64,000 bases of DNA from NCBI GenBank assembly GCA_910577395.1, contig CAJTLG010000004.1, positions 103,706-167,705 of the forward strand, written 5' to 3'. Positions 44,387-52,631 of the stretch are shown here, one piece after another. The stretch is from an uncultured Vampirovibrio sp. Lineage in GTDB: Bacteria > Cyanobacteriota > Vampirovibrionia > Gastranaerophilales > Gastranaerophilaceae. Below the pieces are notes generated by a model, which ran no database searches, had not been told where the DNA came from, and worked only from the letters and a program-made list of their open reading frames with translations. The first letter of the stretch is position 1. Each line of letters opens with the position of its first letter. The translations under genes and the position numbers were made by a program.

Positions 44387-45817
44387 ATGATTGAAAGTTT
44401 AGGTTTTAAGCAAAATATATACAAGGCAGGTTTAGCAGGCGGGATTGAAAACAATGTAAAAATTCAATCCGGCAATATTTCCACACCTTCTTTTCAGGGG
44501 AAAATAATAAATTTTCCGTTTCTTGCACCAAAAAATGAACTTGGAATAAATACAAAACTAACATCAGCTAAAGACATTGAAATGTATGGCGTCATAAATC
44601 AACTGTTGAGCACTTCTGCTGTAGAGCAAATAAGCCCGCTTGATAATCTTTCAAGATTAAAAAAACTTGATACCCTTTTAAAAAACGGAACTCTTTTAAA
44701 TAATAAATCCAACAACGGAACTACAACCCTTGAGAATCTTTATACTATAGCCACTTCGCCAAGGGGGAACGGTTTTAATAATGTCAAGATATTGGGGCAG
44801 ACAATTGATGCGCTTTATAAGCCGGAAACTATAACGCAGGCTTTTGGGGATATTCCGGCACAAGAAAAGGCAAAAATATTATCAGACCCGAATTTAGACC
44901 CGGAAATAAAACAAAATCCTGAATTGCTTGATGTTACAGGTTCAGGAACTTGTGTTTCTGCAAGTTTTGAATCACATCTTGCAAGGAGGCACCCTGCTGA
45001 GTTTGCAAGGTGGGCTCAAGAACTTACATCCCCGAATGAAAATATTTCGTTTACAATAAAATCTTCATCATTAAATCCAAGTTATCTTGAAGCATATAAT
45101 ATTTTAAAAAACATGTTTGAGATTACACCTCAAGGTATTGATTTTAGAAGTCAGGATTTTACATTCAGTTTAAAGCCTGATAAATATGCAAAAATAAGGG
45201 CAGATATACAAAACAAGCACTGGGACAAGGGTGAAAGAAATATCCTTGATGTTCTTATGCAGTCTACGCTTATGCATACAGGTTCCGAGCAAACATATAA
45301 TTCCTTAACCGATAAAAGGGCGGGTAAGTTTAATTCCAATCCTGAAGGTCTTGGTGAATTTGAAAAAATCTTCATAGAAAGCATTATTGAAAATGAAGAA
45401 AGGCTTTCTATGGTGTATCAAAAAGTGGATGAAAATCAGAACCTGATTGGTTGGGGATGTGATTATAATACCATTCAAAACCATATCTTAGAAACCCTTA
45501 AAACCGGCGAAGATGTAATAATAGGATATGTTCTTACAAATGAAACATCCGGTGAAACCTTGGAGCCTACATATATAAATACGCCTGAAAACAGGCCGGA
45601 AAAGATTATAAACGGGCATGAGATTACCATAGTAGACTACAAACAGGATAAAGACGGTAAAATTACCTTTATTTGCAATGATACGGATGACGGTATAGAT
45701 GATTTAATTGAATATCCTGCTGATTACCTGCTGCCTAAAATTCACCATGCGGGCTATCCTGCAAAAATTGTTGAAATGGATTACGACAGGATTACAAACG
45801 CGGTTTATGGTGTTTAA
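44387..45817 (+). CDS. Candidate papain-like cysteine protease, otherwise unknown
   Basis: 476 residues, no known family recognised. Near the N-terminus is the short segment TPSFQGK (33-39). The C-terminal two thirds contain elements that could form a Cys-His-Asn/Asp triad: TGSGTCVSASFESH (Cys189), NGHEITIVDY (His411) and ICNDTDDG (Asn431/Asp432), in the order of papain-like and transglutaminase-like folds. No signal peptide. There is no ribosome binding site; AT-rich promoter-like sequence (TATAGTATAG) precedes by about 20 nt. A peptidase or effector role is a structural guess only. Confidence 0.6.
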   Translation: MIESLGFKQNIYKAGLAGGIENNVKIQSGNISTPSFQGKIINFPFLAPKNELGINTKLTSAKDIEMYGVINQLLSTSAVEQISPLDNLSRLKKLDTLLKNGTLLNNKSNNGTTTLENLYTIATSPRGNGFNNVKILGQTIDALYKPETITQAFGDIPAQEKAKILSDPNLDPEIKQNPELLDVTGSGTCVSASFESHLARRHPAEFARWAQELTSPNENISFTIKSSSLNPSYLEAYNILKNMFEITPQGIDFRSQDFTFSLKPDKYAKIRADIQNKHWDKGERNILDVLMQSTLMHTGSEQTYNSLTDKRAGKFNSNPEGLGEFEKIFIESIIENEERLSMVYQKVDENQNLIGWGCDYNTIQNHILETLKTGEDVIIGYVLTNETSGETLEPTYINTPENRPEKIINGHEITIVDYKQDKDGKITFICNDTDDGIDDLIEYPADYLLPKIHHAGYPAKIVEMDYDRITNAVYGV

Positions 45818-45848
45818 AATAATACAAGCAGTATAAATCTAAATAAAA

Positions 45849-45919
45849 AGGCGGCACCCAGATTCGAACTGGGGATAAGAGCTTTGCAGGCTCCTGCCTT
45901 ACCACTTGGCCATGCCGCC
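45849..45919 (-). tRNA. tRNA-Cys (GCA)
   Basis: 71 nt; acceptor GGCGGCA/TGCCGCC, anticodon loop CTGCAAA (anticodon GCA), T-arm CCCAGTTCGAATCTGGG, discriminator U, no encoded CCA. Cysteine tRNAs typically carry U73, as here. Confidence 0.95.
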
Positions 45920-46061
45920 ATAAAGATTTACATCTTTATAAATGTTATTAAAGACAAAAAACAATGTCAAGATGAAGTTTGGTTATTGTAATAGCAAAAA
46001 AAATTATTACGCGTTTTGTTAATATACCACATTTTGTTTATTGAAAATCGAAGGAAAATTA

Positions 46062-47339
46062 ATGTATATATCCCCCTTGAATTATGGTGTTCAATTAAAT
46101 CGCGTGTCTTTTAAGGCTGGTGATTGTGTGGCATTGCCGCCTAATACTACCTTTTTAAATGACAAGAAAACTTTTGGTTTTTCTGATAAATATAAAGAAA
46201 TAAAAAAGTATAATCCTGTAAAATCCAGTATCATCACACTTATGAGGCTTAATGCAAGTGATTATGATACTATGTTGCATGCTATATATAAATCGGCCAA
46301 AAGAGCAAATGCCCTCATAAATAAAAAATCCCAACTTGCTGTTTCAAAGGCCAGGGATACATATAACGGAATAACCGATGATAAGCTTGGTTTAACATTT
46401 TCTAACGGGTATGGATTTTACAACATAGTTAAATGTTCAAATGAGAAGGGAAATCTGTACACAAAAAGAGAAAAATCTTATGCAGATGGGGCCCAAATAA
46501 CAGAATTTTCGGACAAAAGCAGATTTAATGAAAAATATAATATAGAAAATAAATATCTTGAAACCACAAAAAGTGCCAGACCCGGCGAAATAACGAGAGC
46601 CAGAGAGATAGAGGTTAAAGATAGTGATTTAACACCTATTTTAATGTATTCTTACTCTAAAAAGGATTTTTCAGGTTCTGAACGTTCAAAATTTAATGTA
46701 AACGGCAAAATATATGATGCCAAGATAAGCAAAGATGCTAAAGCTGTAATAATAAGCGGGCAAAAAATAAGCAAAACGGATTTTTCACCTAAAATTGCAA
46801 ATATGCCAAAAGAACAGCAGCAGATATTTGTTAATGCGCTAAAAATGCTCCCTCCGCAAATCATACTTAGTTTAGATGAATATTTTGATAACATATATTC
46901 TTATAATAATCATTTTGATACAAGTTTGTATTCGCCGGAAATTACCGCAAAATCAATACTTGATTCTACAGTTGAATTTTTATCAAAAAGACACTTGTTA
47001 TTTAATAATCCGAAATTGATTAAAACTTTTGAGTCTGAAAAAGAAAATTTCATGGATTGGCTGATGTATGAAAGCGACGGTCACCTTAGAAAAGGTATGA
47101 ATTCGTATATAAAAAATAACTCAGCAGAAAAGCCTGAAGATGAAATTATTGAAGTTATTAAATCCGTATCAAATATGCTTTGGCTTGAAGAATACGATGA
47201 AAGCAGTGCAAATGATGAAGGTGCAAGACTTCTTCTTAGCTTTTTCCCGGAAACTGTTGCTTTTATTGTTTCAGCTTTTGAATTAAATAATATTGTTAAT
47301 TCCTTAACGGAAAATAAACAAACTGAAAACAATAAGTAG
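46062..47339 (+). CDS. Unknown protein with N-terminal SFKAG motif
   Basis: 425 residues, not recognised. Start is ATG at 46062, with AAGGA 6 nt upstream; an upstream TTG frame has no site. The N-terminus MYISPLNYGVQLNRVSFKAG contains a short SFKA element similar to those at 16859 and 44387. The remainder is mixed alpha/beta with no signal peptide or membrane helix; the C-terminal 130 residues are helical. It lies alone between tRNA-Cys and an inverted repeat. Confidence 0.7.
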   Translation: MYISPLNYGVQLNRVSFKAGDCVALPPNTTFLNDKKTFGFSDKYKEIKKYNPVKSSIITLMRLNASDYDTMLHAIYKSAKRANALINKKSQLAVSKARDTYNGITDDKLGLTFSNGYGFYNIVKCSNEKGNLYTKREKSYADGAQITEFSDKSRFNEKYNIENKYLETTKSARPGEITRAREIEVKDSDLTPILMYSYSKKDFSGSERSKFNVNGKIYDAKISKDAKAVIISGQKISKTDFSPKIANMPKEQQQIFVNALKMLPPQIILSLDEYFDNIYSYNNHFDTSLYSPEITAKSILDSTVEFLSKRHLLFNNPKLIKTFESEKENFMDWLMYESDGHLRKGMNSYIKNNSAEKPEDEIIEVIKSVSNMLWLEEYDESSANDEGARLLLSFFPETVAFIVSAFELNNIVNSLTENKQTENNK

Positions 47340-47353
47340 AATAAAAGTTTAGA

Positions 47354-47401
47354 AATTACCCTGTCCTAAATAAGGGTAAACTCCTTACAGACAGGGTAAT
47401 T
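47354..47401. repeat. 12-bp perfect inverted repeat
   Basis: AATTACCCTGTC (47354-47365) and GACAGGGTAATT (47390-47401), 24-nt loop, 15 nt after the stop of the previous gene. No T-run, so it may be an mRNA-protecting hairpin or an operator rather than a terminator. It ends where the prepilin-end remnant begins. Confidence 0.55.
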
Positions 47402-47480
47402 CCAACTTTGCTTTTCGGTGCGCTGCATGCTTATCGTCTTTAATAAATGTGGCGATAGAGCTAGCTGTGTTGCACTATAA
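47402..47480 (+). pseudogene. Decayed end of a prepilin-like gene
   Basis: The 15-mer TTTTCGGTGCGCTGC at 47412-47426 is identical to 33153-33167, where it encodes FSVRC at the end of the orphan prepilin fragment. The next 15 nt also agree in most positions, and upstream a one-base gap puts it out of frame. Only the last tens of bases of such a gene remain. Confidence 0.4.
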
Positions 47481-47496
47481 TGTGTGTTACAAGGTG

Positions 47497-47838
47497 CTAG
47501 TTTGGGTCTATCTTGTTTATCGGTATACTTAAAACCGAAAGTATAAGCGACCCTAAAAGCGCACTCCAAAAGCCCTCTACAGTAAAGCCGGGTGTCAGCC
47601 AACCTGCCAACATAAATAAAAAGGCGTTAATAATCAGGCTGAACAGCCCCAAGGTCAGTATGTTGATTGGCAGTGTAATAAGGTAGACAAGCGGTTTCAA
47701 TACGGCGTTAATCAATCCTATTATCACAATGGCTATCAATGCTGAGCCAATTCCTGTAACGCTAATACCGGGGATTAGCCATGCGATAAACAGAATAATT
47801 AACGAGTAAAGAAACCATCTTAAAAGCGTATATAGCAT
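47497..47838 (-). CDS. Small four-helix membrane protein (phage-holin-IV-like)
   Basis: 113 residues starting MLYTLLRW at 47838, with AAAGGAAACGG upstream; the longer frame to 47865 has no advantage. Four hydrophobic helices with LINAVLKPLVYLITLPINILTLGLF, the hallmark of the family named for mycobacterial phage holin superfamily IV and widespread as chromosomal membrane proteins of unknown function. Holin activity is not implied. Confidence 0.85.
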   Translation of the reverse strand: MLYTLLRWFLYSLIILFIAWLIPGISVTGIGSALIAIVIIGLINAVLKPLVYLITLPINILTLGLFSLIINAFLFMLAGWLTPGFTVEGFWSALLGSLILSVLSIPINKIDPN

Positions 47839-48018
47839 ACTTCCGTTTCCTTTCTTTATATACATTTTTACGGATTTTTTTTAAAAATAAATTGCCTGAA
47901 AGTTTAGTATTTTTCAGATTATAATTTGAATTTATATTTGATTTTTTATTATTTAGAAATTTGTGGTAAAATCTTTATAAGCAGCCATTGCGGCAGGACT
48001 TGTTACGGGATTATTATT

Positions 48019-48609
48019 ATGGCTATATTGAAAATTTTAAAATACGGAGACCCTGTTTTAAGGCAGAAAGCAAAAGAGGTTTCAAAAATTTCAAAGAAAA
48101 TCCGTATCTTGATTGAAAACATGTTGGATACTATGTATGCTGCAAACGGTGTCGGGCTTGCTGCTCCGCAAATAGGCGAAAGTCTTAGAATTTTTGTTAT
48201 AGATGTTTCTGCCGAAAATGAGCCTTACAAGCCACTTGTATTTGTTAACCCAAAAATCATTAAAAAAGAAGGCGCTATTTGCGTTAAAGAGGGCTGTTTA
48301 AGTTTCCCTGAGGCTTATGTTAATGTCAGAAGGTATTCCGATGTTATGGTAAAAGCCCTTGATATAAACGGTAAACCATTTATCATGGAGGCAAAAAACG
48401 GTGAGCTTTTAGCTTATGCTATTCAGCATGAAAATGACCACTTGGACGGGGTTTTGTTTGTAGACCATTCCAGAAATATTTTTGAAGCAACCGAAGTTTT
48501 AAAGGCTAATAATTTACCTCAGCTTGAAGATGATAAACTCTTGAATGAAGAGGATTTAGAGTCTATTATTCTTGAAAACGAGGCTAAAAACAAGGAAGAG
48601 GGGCGTTAA
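48019..48609 (+). CDS. def: Peptide deformylase
   Basis: 196 residues from MAILKILKYGDPVLRQ; a longer frame starts at 47926 but lacks homology. Removes the formyl group from nascent proteins. Three motifs are intact: GVGLAAPQIG, EGCLSFP and QHENDHLDG (HExxH metal site). A C-terminal extension (LEDDKLLNEEDLES) is slightly longer than usual. Followed closely by fmt, the classical def-fmt pair. Confidence 0.96.
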   Translation: MAILKILKYGDPVLRQKAKEVSKISKKIRILIENMLDTMYAANGVGLAAPQIGESLRIFVIDVSAENEPYKPLVFVNPKIIKKEGAICVKEGCLSFPEAYVNVRRYSDVMVKALDINGKPFIMEAKNGELLAYAIQHENDHLDGVLFVDHSRNIFEATEVLKANNLPQLEDDKLLNEEDLESIILENEAKNKEEGR

Positions 48610-48614
48610 ATAAG

Positions 48615-49565
48615 GTGACAATCAAGCTTGTTTTCTTTGCCAGTCCGGATATTGCCGTTCCTTCGTTTGAAAGATTAATTAATTCAAGCGATTTTGAAGT
48701 GTGTGCTCTTGTAACACAACCGCCAAAACCGGCCAACAGGGGGAAAAAGATACAGATATCAAACGTAAAAAAGCTTGCTGTTGCTAATAATATAGATGTT
48801 TTAGAGCCTGTAAAATTATCTAAAGAACCCGATATTATTGAAAAATTAAAATCATACGGGTGTGATTTTTTTGTGACGTTTGCATTTGGGCAGATTTTAA
48901 GTCAGGAAGTACTCGATATTCCTAAGTTCCATACGATAAATTTACATGCTAGTCTTCTTCCGAAATACAGAGGGGCCAATCCTATTTGTGCCGCTTTGCT
49001 TTCAGGGGATGACTTTACGGGAATTACTACAATGATAACAGTTTTAGAACTTGATGCAGGTGATATTTGCCTTCAGGAACGGATTGAGCTTGTTAACGAT
49101 ATGGATTTCCCTCTTCTTGCAAGTGAAATAGCCCAAAAATCTCCTGAATTAATTATGAAAACATTAAAAGGGTTGTATCAAAATACCCTAAAACCGGTAC
49201 CGCAAGACAGTTCTTGCGTGTCATTTACAAAAAAACTTTCAAAAAATGATAAAGAATTATCCTTCAATTGCCCGGCCGGCGAGCTTCATAATAAGGTGAG
49301 GGCTTATTGCGGGGTGAATACTTGTCATTTTTTGTTTAACAGCAAGATTGTTAAAGTTTTAAAAACGGATTTATGTTCAAATTCGGATTGCAGCGGATTT
49401 AAATGCGGCGAGGTTATTTCAGTTGAAAAGCGGGGTTTAATAGTAAAATGTGCTGATGATGTTTTGCTCATTAAATCCGTAAAGCCGGAGGGCAAAGGCG
49501 AAATGCCGGCCTATGCATGGTCTTTAGGGTCTAAAATTAAGGCAGGGGATGTAATAGGATGTTAG
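48615..49565 (+). CDS. fmt: Methionyl-tRNA formyltransferase
   Basis: 316 residues from a GTG start 5 nt after def. Formylates initiator Met-tRNA using 10-formyl-tetrahydrofolate. Motifs: FFASPDIAVPSFERL at the start, NLHASLLPKYRGANPI with the catalytic N-H-and-later-D pattern, and FTGITTMITVLELDAGD. C-terminal OB-fold region present. Its 3' end overlaps aroH by 7 bp. Confidence 0.96.
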   Translation: MTIKLVFFASPDIAVPSFERLINSSDFEVCALVTQPPKPANRGKKIQISNVKKLAVANNIDVLEPVKLSKEPDIIEKLKSYGCDFFVTFAFGQILSQEVLDIPKFHTINLHASLLPKYRGANPICAALLSGDDFTGITTMITVLELDAGDICLQERIELVNDMDFPLLASEIAQKSPELIMKTLKGLYQNTLKPVPQDSSCVSFTKKLSKNDKELSFNCPAGELHNKVRAYCGVNTCHFLFNSKIVKVLKTDLCSNSDCSGFKCGEVISVEKRGLIVKCADDVLLIKSVKPEGKGEMPAYAWSLGSKIKAGDVIGC

Positions 49566-49966
49566 ACGATAAAGTTACAAACAATGATTTTATGGTGCGC
49601 GGGATACGCGGTGCCACGGTTGTTTCAGCCAATACTCCGGAAGCTATTGAAGAGGCTACGGTTGAAATTGTAAATGAAATGATTGCCCAAAATGCCCTTT
49701 GTACCAAAGATATAGCATTTGCAATATTTACTCTGACAAAAGATTTAAATGCTGCATTCCCGGCTAAATTCGCCCGTCTTTGTTGCGGTTTTGATATGGT
49801 TCCTATGATGTGTTATCAGGAGCTTGATGTGCCAAATGCAATTAAAATGTGCCTTAGGGTATTGCTTACTGTTAATACTAAGGTCGGGCAGAATGATATT
49901 AAGCATGTTTATTTAAAAGGTGCTAAGGCCCTTAGGGTTGACCTTGAAAGAGATAAAGCAAAATAA
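49559..49966 (+). CDS. aroH: Chorismate mutase, AroH type
   Basis: 135 residues; converts chorismate to prephenate for phenylalanine and tyrosine. The AroH (trimeric, Bacillus-type) signature is visible: MVRGIRGATVVSANT, FTLTKDLNAAFPA and the Cys/Met-rich MVPMMCYQELDVP active-site strand. This form is common in Firmicutes and cyanobacteria, and differs from the AroQ helical type. Overlaps fmt by 7 bp, so it is in the def-fmt transcript. Confidence 0.95.
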   Translation: MLDDKVTNNDFMVRGIRGATVVSANTPEAIEEATVEIVNEMIAQNALCTKDIAFAIFTLTKDLNAAFPAKFARLCCGFDMVPMMCYQELDVPNAIKMCLRVLLTVNTKVGQNDIKHVYLKGAKALRVDLERDKAK

Positions 49967-50008
49967 GATTTTAAAGCCAATTTTATATAAAGACAGGGAA
50001 AGAAAAAT

Positions 50009-51340
50009 ATGTCAAAAATTGTTGAAAAAAAATTAGTTGAATATCCTTATCTGGCGGAACCTTTAAGGGTTTTAACCTTTGAAAACGGACATAAACTTGT
50101 GCTTGCAAAAAAAGACAGTCCAATGGTGAATGTAAGCACTTGGGTAAAAACCGGCTCTATAAATGAAAATGCTGATAATAACGGTGTTTCGCATTTTCTT
50201 GAGCATCTTATGTTTAAAGGTACATCCAGGTATAAGGCGGGCGAATTTGACTGTACGCTTGAAAGAAAAGGCGGCATTACAAATGCTGCAACAGGTAAGG
50301 ATTACACATTTTATTATGTAGCAATTCCAAAAAAACATCTAAAGCTTGCCCTGCATATGCATGCCGATATGATGATTGACCCTGCGCTTCCGGATAATGA
50401 AATAGGTGCTGCATTTGACATTAAGGCGGGTACCCCGCTTGACGGCCGCGAAAGAGCTGTTGTAATAGAAGAAATCCGCATGTGTGAGGATAGAAGTTGG
50501 CGCAAGGTTTTTGATAAGCTGAATGATGCTATGTATACAAAACATCCGTATAAAAGGACCGTAATTGGTACAAGGGAAATTGTAGCAGGTATTTCAAGGG
50601 ATGATATTCTTGCTTATTATCAAAATTTCTACACCCCTTCTAATATGGTCACTATTATTTCCGGACAGTTTGATGGTGAAGAGATTATAAATCTTGTACA
50701 GCAGGAATTTAAATTTAAAAACGAAACTCCTAAAAAACTTTTATGTGCAGATGACAGAACGCCTGAAATATCTATTTTAAATCCTACTGTTATCGAAGAT
50801 ACGGCCGAAGTTCAAACCGGGTATATTATGTTCGGGTTTCTTTGCGATGTTGCTAAAAATTTAAAGGAAACAATTGCGCTTGATTTAATTTCGGTAATTT
50901 TAGGGGAAGGAAAAAGTTCCAGATTTTATCGTAATTTTATCGAAACTCCGGAAAAACCGCATTTTTACCAAATTGAAACATGCCATTATCAATACAAGGA
51001 CGGGGATAATTTTTATATAGAAGCTAATTTTGATGCTGATTATAAAGATATCGTTATTGATGAGATACGTTCAGAACTTGAAAAAATTATCATTATCAGT
51101 GATGAAGAGCTAAACAAAGCTAAAAAGCGTCTAAAGGTAAACTTTACGGAAGGTGCCGAAACGGTTTCGGATATATCTGAAACTATAGGACATTATATGA
51201 CGGTTATCGGGGATATTTCACTTGCAAATGTGTACTTAAAAACGCTTAATGAAATTGATAAAGAATATGTACAATCGATTGCAAAAAAATATCTTACCTC
51301 TGATATGTGCTCAATCAGTATTCTTATGCCAAAAAAATAA
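50009..51340 (+). CDS. M16 zinc peptidase, active-type subunit
   Basis: 443 residues. The inverted zinc motif HFLEH (HxxEH) is intact in SHFLEHLMFKGT, with a downstream glutamate (VIEEIRMCED) as third ligand; the N-terminal insulysin-like domain and a C-terminal M16C domain follow. Such pairs of M16 proteins process or degrade peptides, in bacteria usually in the cytosol or periplasm; no signal peptide is visible. Followed 11 nt later by a second M16 protein without the zinc motif. Confidence 0.93.
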   Translation: MSKIVEKKLVEYPYLAEPLRVLTFENGHKLVLAKKDSPMVNVSTWVKTGSINENADNNGVSHFLEHLMFKGTSRYKAGEFDCTLERKGGITNAATGKDYTFYYVAIPKKHLKLALHMHADMMIDPALPDNEIGAAFDIKAGTPLDGRERAVVIEEIRMCEDRSWRKVFDKLNDAMYTKHPYKRTVIGTREIVAGISRDDILAYYQNFYTPSNMVTIISGQFDGEEIINLVQQEFKFKNETPKKLLCADDRTPEISILNPTVIEDTAEVQTGYIMFGFLCDVAKNLKETIALDLISVILGEGKSSRFYRNFIETPEKPHFYQIETCHYQYKDGDNFYIEANFDADYKDIVIDEIRSELEKIIIISDEELNKAKKRLKVNFTEGAETVSDISETIGHYMTVIGDISLANVYLKTLNEIDKEYVQSIAKKYLTSDMCSISILMPKK

Positions 51341-51351
51341 GGAGAAAATTT

Positions 51352-52590
51352 ATGAAATTAATCCAAAAAAACGGAATTGATATACTTATAAAAAATGCAA
51401 AAAATACCCCAAGAACAGCTGTGTGTCTTTATTTTTCAATAGATAACGGCGAAAAATATGCCGGTATTTATACTTTATTTTCAAAATTATTGTTAAAGGG
51501 CACAAAAACACATTCTGCGGAAGAATTAGCCAATATTATTGAAAGCAACGGTATTGAAACTTCGGTTAAATGTAAACAGGATTTCCTTAAAATATCCACA
51601 CTGTTTTTAAATGAAGATTTCAATCTTGCGCTTGAAATTTTGGCTGATATTATTCAAAATTCAACATTTGCGGATTTTGAAAAAGAGGTTTTTAAGCTTA
51701 AAGGGGAAATCATTTCTGATTTGGATTCTCCTCAGGTGAAAGCTTCTGATGCTTTTATAGAGGGTATTTATGAAGGGCATTATTATGGCAATTCTTATTC
51801 TAAAACTCTTCTTGATATAGATAAAATTGAAAAACAGGATGTTGTTGACGTTTTATCGGAAATTATGAATTCTAAAAAAGTGATTTCTATTGTTGGCGAT
51901 TTTGCGGATGAAGATAGTGTTGTTGAATATTTTGTAAACAATTTCGGGTTTATGAAATCAGGCACCGGTGCACCTTCTATCCCTGATGTCTTATCTTTTG
52001 AGGGTATCGGGGGCAGGGATAAAATTGTCACTATACCCAAGAATGATGCAAAACAGGCACAGGTGTTTCAAGGGTATATAGTGGGTACCAGATATAATGA
52101 GGATTATCCTAAAATTGCCGTTATGAATAATTTGCTTGGGGCATCAGGGCTATCTTCCAGGCTTTTTGTGGAATTAAGAGATAAGCAGGGTCTTGCATAT
52201 ACGGTAAGAAGTTCTCTTGAGCCGTTAAGGCATTCTTCTCTGTTTTATTTTTATATAGGAACAGAACCTAAAAATATTGAAAAATCACTTTCAGGATTTA
52301 AAAGTGAAGTAAAAAAACTTATCGATACCCCGCCGGGGGATGTTGAACTTCAGGGGGCTAAAGAAAATATTTTAGGGCGCCTTGAATATTTTTCCCAAAC
52401 AAATATGCAGCTTGCAAGCATAGCGGGATACGATTATATTATGGGCCTTGGGCTTAATTATGAAGAAAAATACAAACAAATGCTGCTTGATGTAAGCGGG
52501 GAGGATGTTTCAAAAATGGCTGAAAAATATTTGTTAAATCCGAGCATGGTATCTATACTTGCACCGAAGGAATTTTTAAGCAAGTATTAA
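51352..52590 (+). CDS. M16-family protein lacking the zinc motif
   Basis: 412 residues from ATG at 51352, with AAGGAGAAAA upstream; a longer frame to 51307 overlaps the previous gene. Has the M16 fold (LGASGLSSRLFVELRDKQGLAYTVRSSL, TNMQLASIAGYDYI) but at the place of HxxEH it has GIYTLFSKLLLKGT, so it cannot bind zinc in that way. Typical of the alpha-like subunit that pairs with an active beta-like M16 peptidase. Confidence 0.92.
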   Translation: MKLIQKNGIDILIKNAKNTPRTAVCLYFSIDNGEKYAGIYTLFSKLLLKGTKTHSAEELANIIESNGIETSVKCKQDFLKISTLFLNEDFNLALEILADIIQNSTFADFEKEVFKLKGEIISDLDSPQVKASDAFIEGIYEGHYYGNSYSKTLLDIDKIEKQDVVDVLSEIMNSKKVISIVGDFADEDSVVEYFVNNFGFMKSGTGAPSIPDVLSFEGIGGRDKIVTIPKNDAKQAQVFQGYIVGTRYNEDYPKIAVMNNLLGASGLSSRLFVELRDKQGLAYTVRSSLEPLRHSSLFYFYIGTEPKNIEKSLSGFKSEVKKLIDTPPGDVELQGAKENILGRLEYFSQTNMQLASIAGYDYIMGLGLNYEEKYKQMLLDVSGEDVSKMAEKYLLNPSMVSILAPKEFLSKY

Positions 52591-52594
52591 AAAT

Positions 52595-52623
52595 TTGCAC
52601 AAATTAACACCATAAACTAGAAT
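52595..52623 (+). promoter_or_regulatory. Promoter of the TPR gene
   Basis: TTGCAC (52595-52600), 17-nt spacer, TAGAAT (52618-52623), then 8 nt to the ATG at 52632 with no ribosome binding site; another leaderless-type promoter. Confidence 0.55.
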
Positions 52624-52631
52624 TTAATTAT

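Noticed and set aside
47497..47838. True phage holin
   Set aside because: The family name is historical; the protein is a widespread chromosomal membrane protein and no endolysin or phage gene is adjacent.
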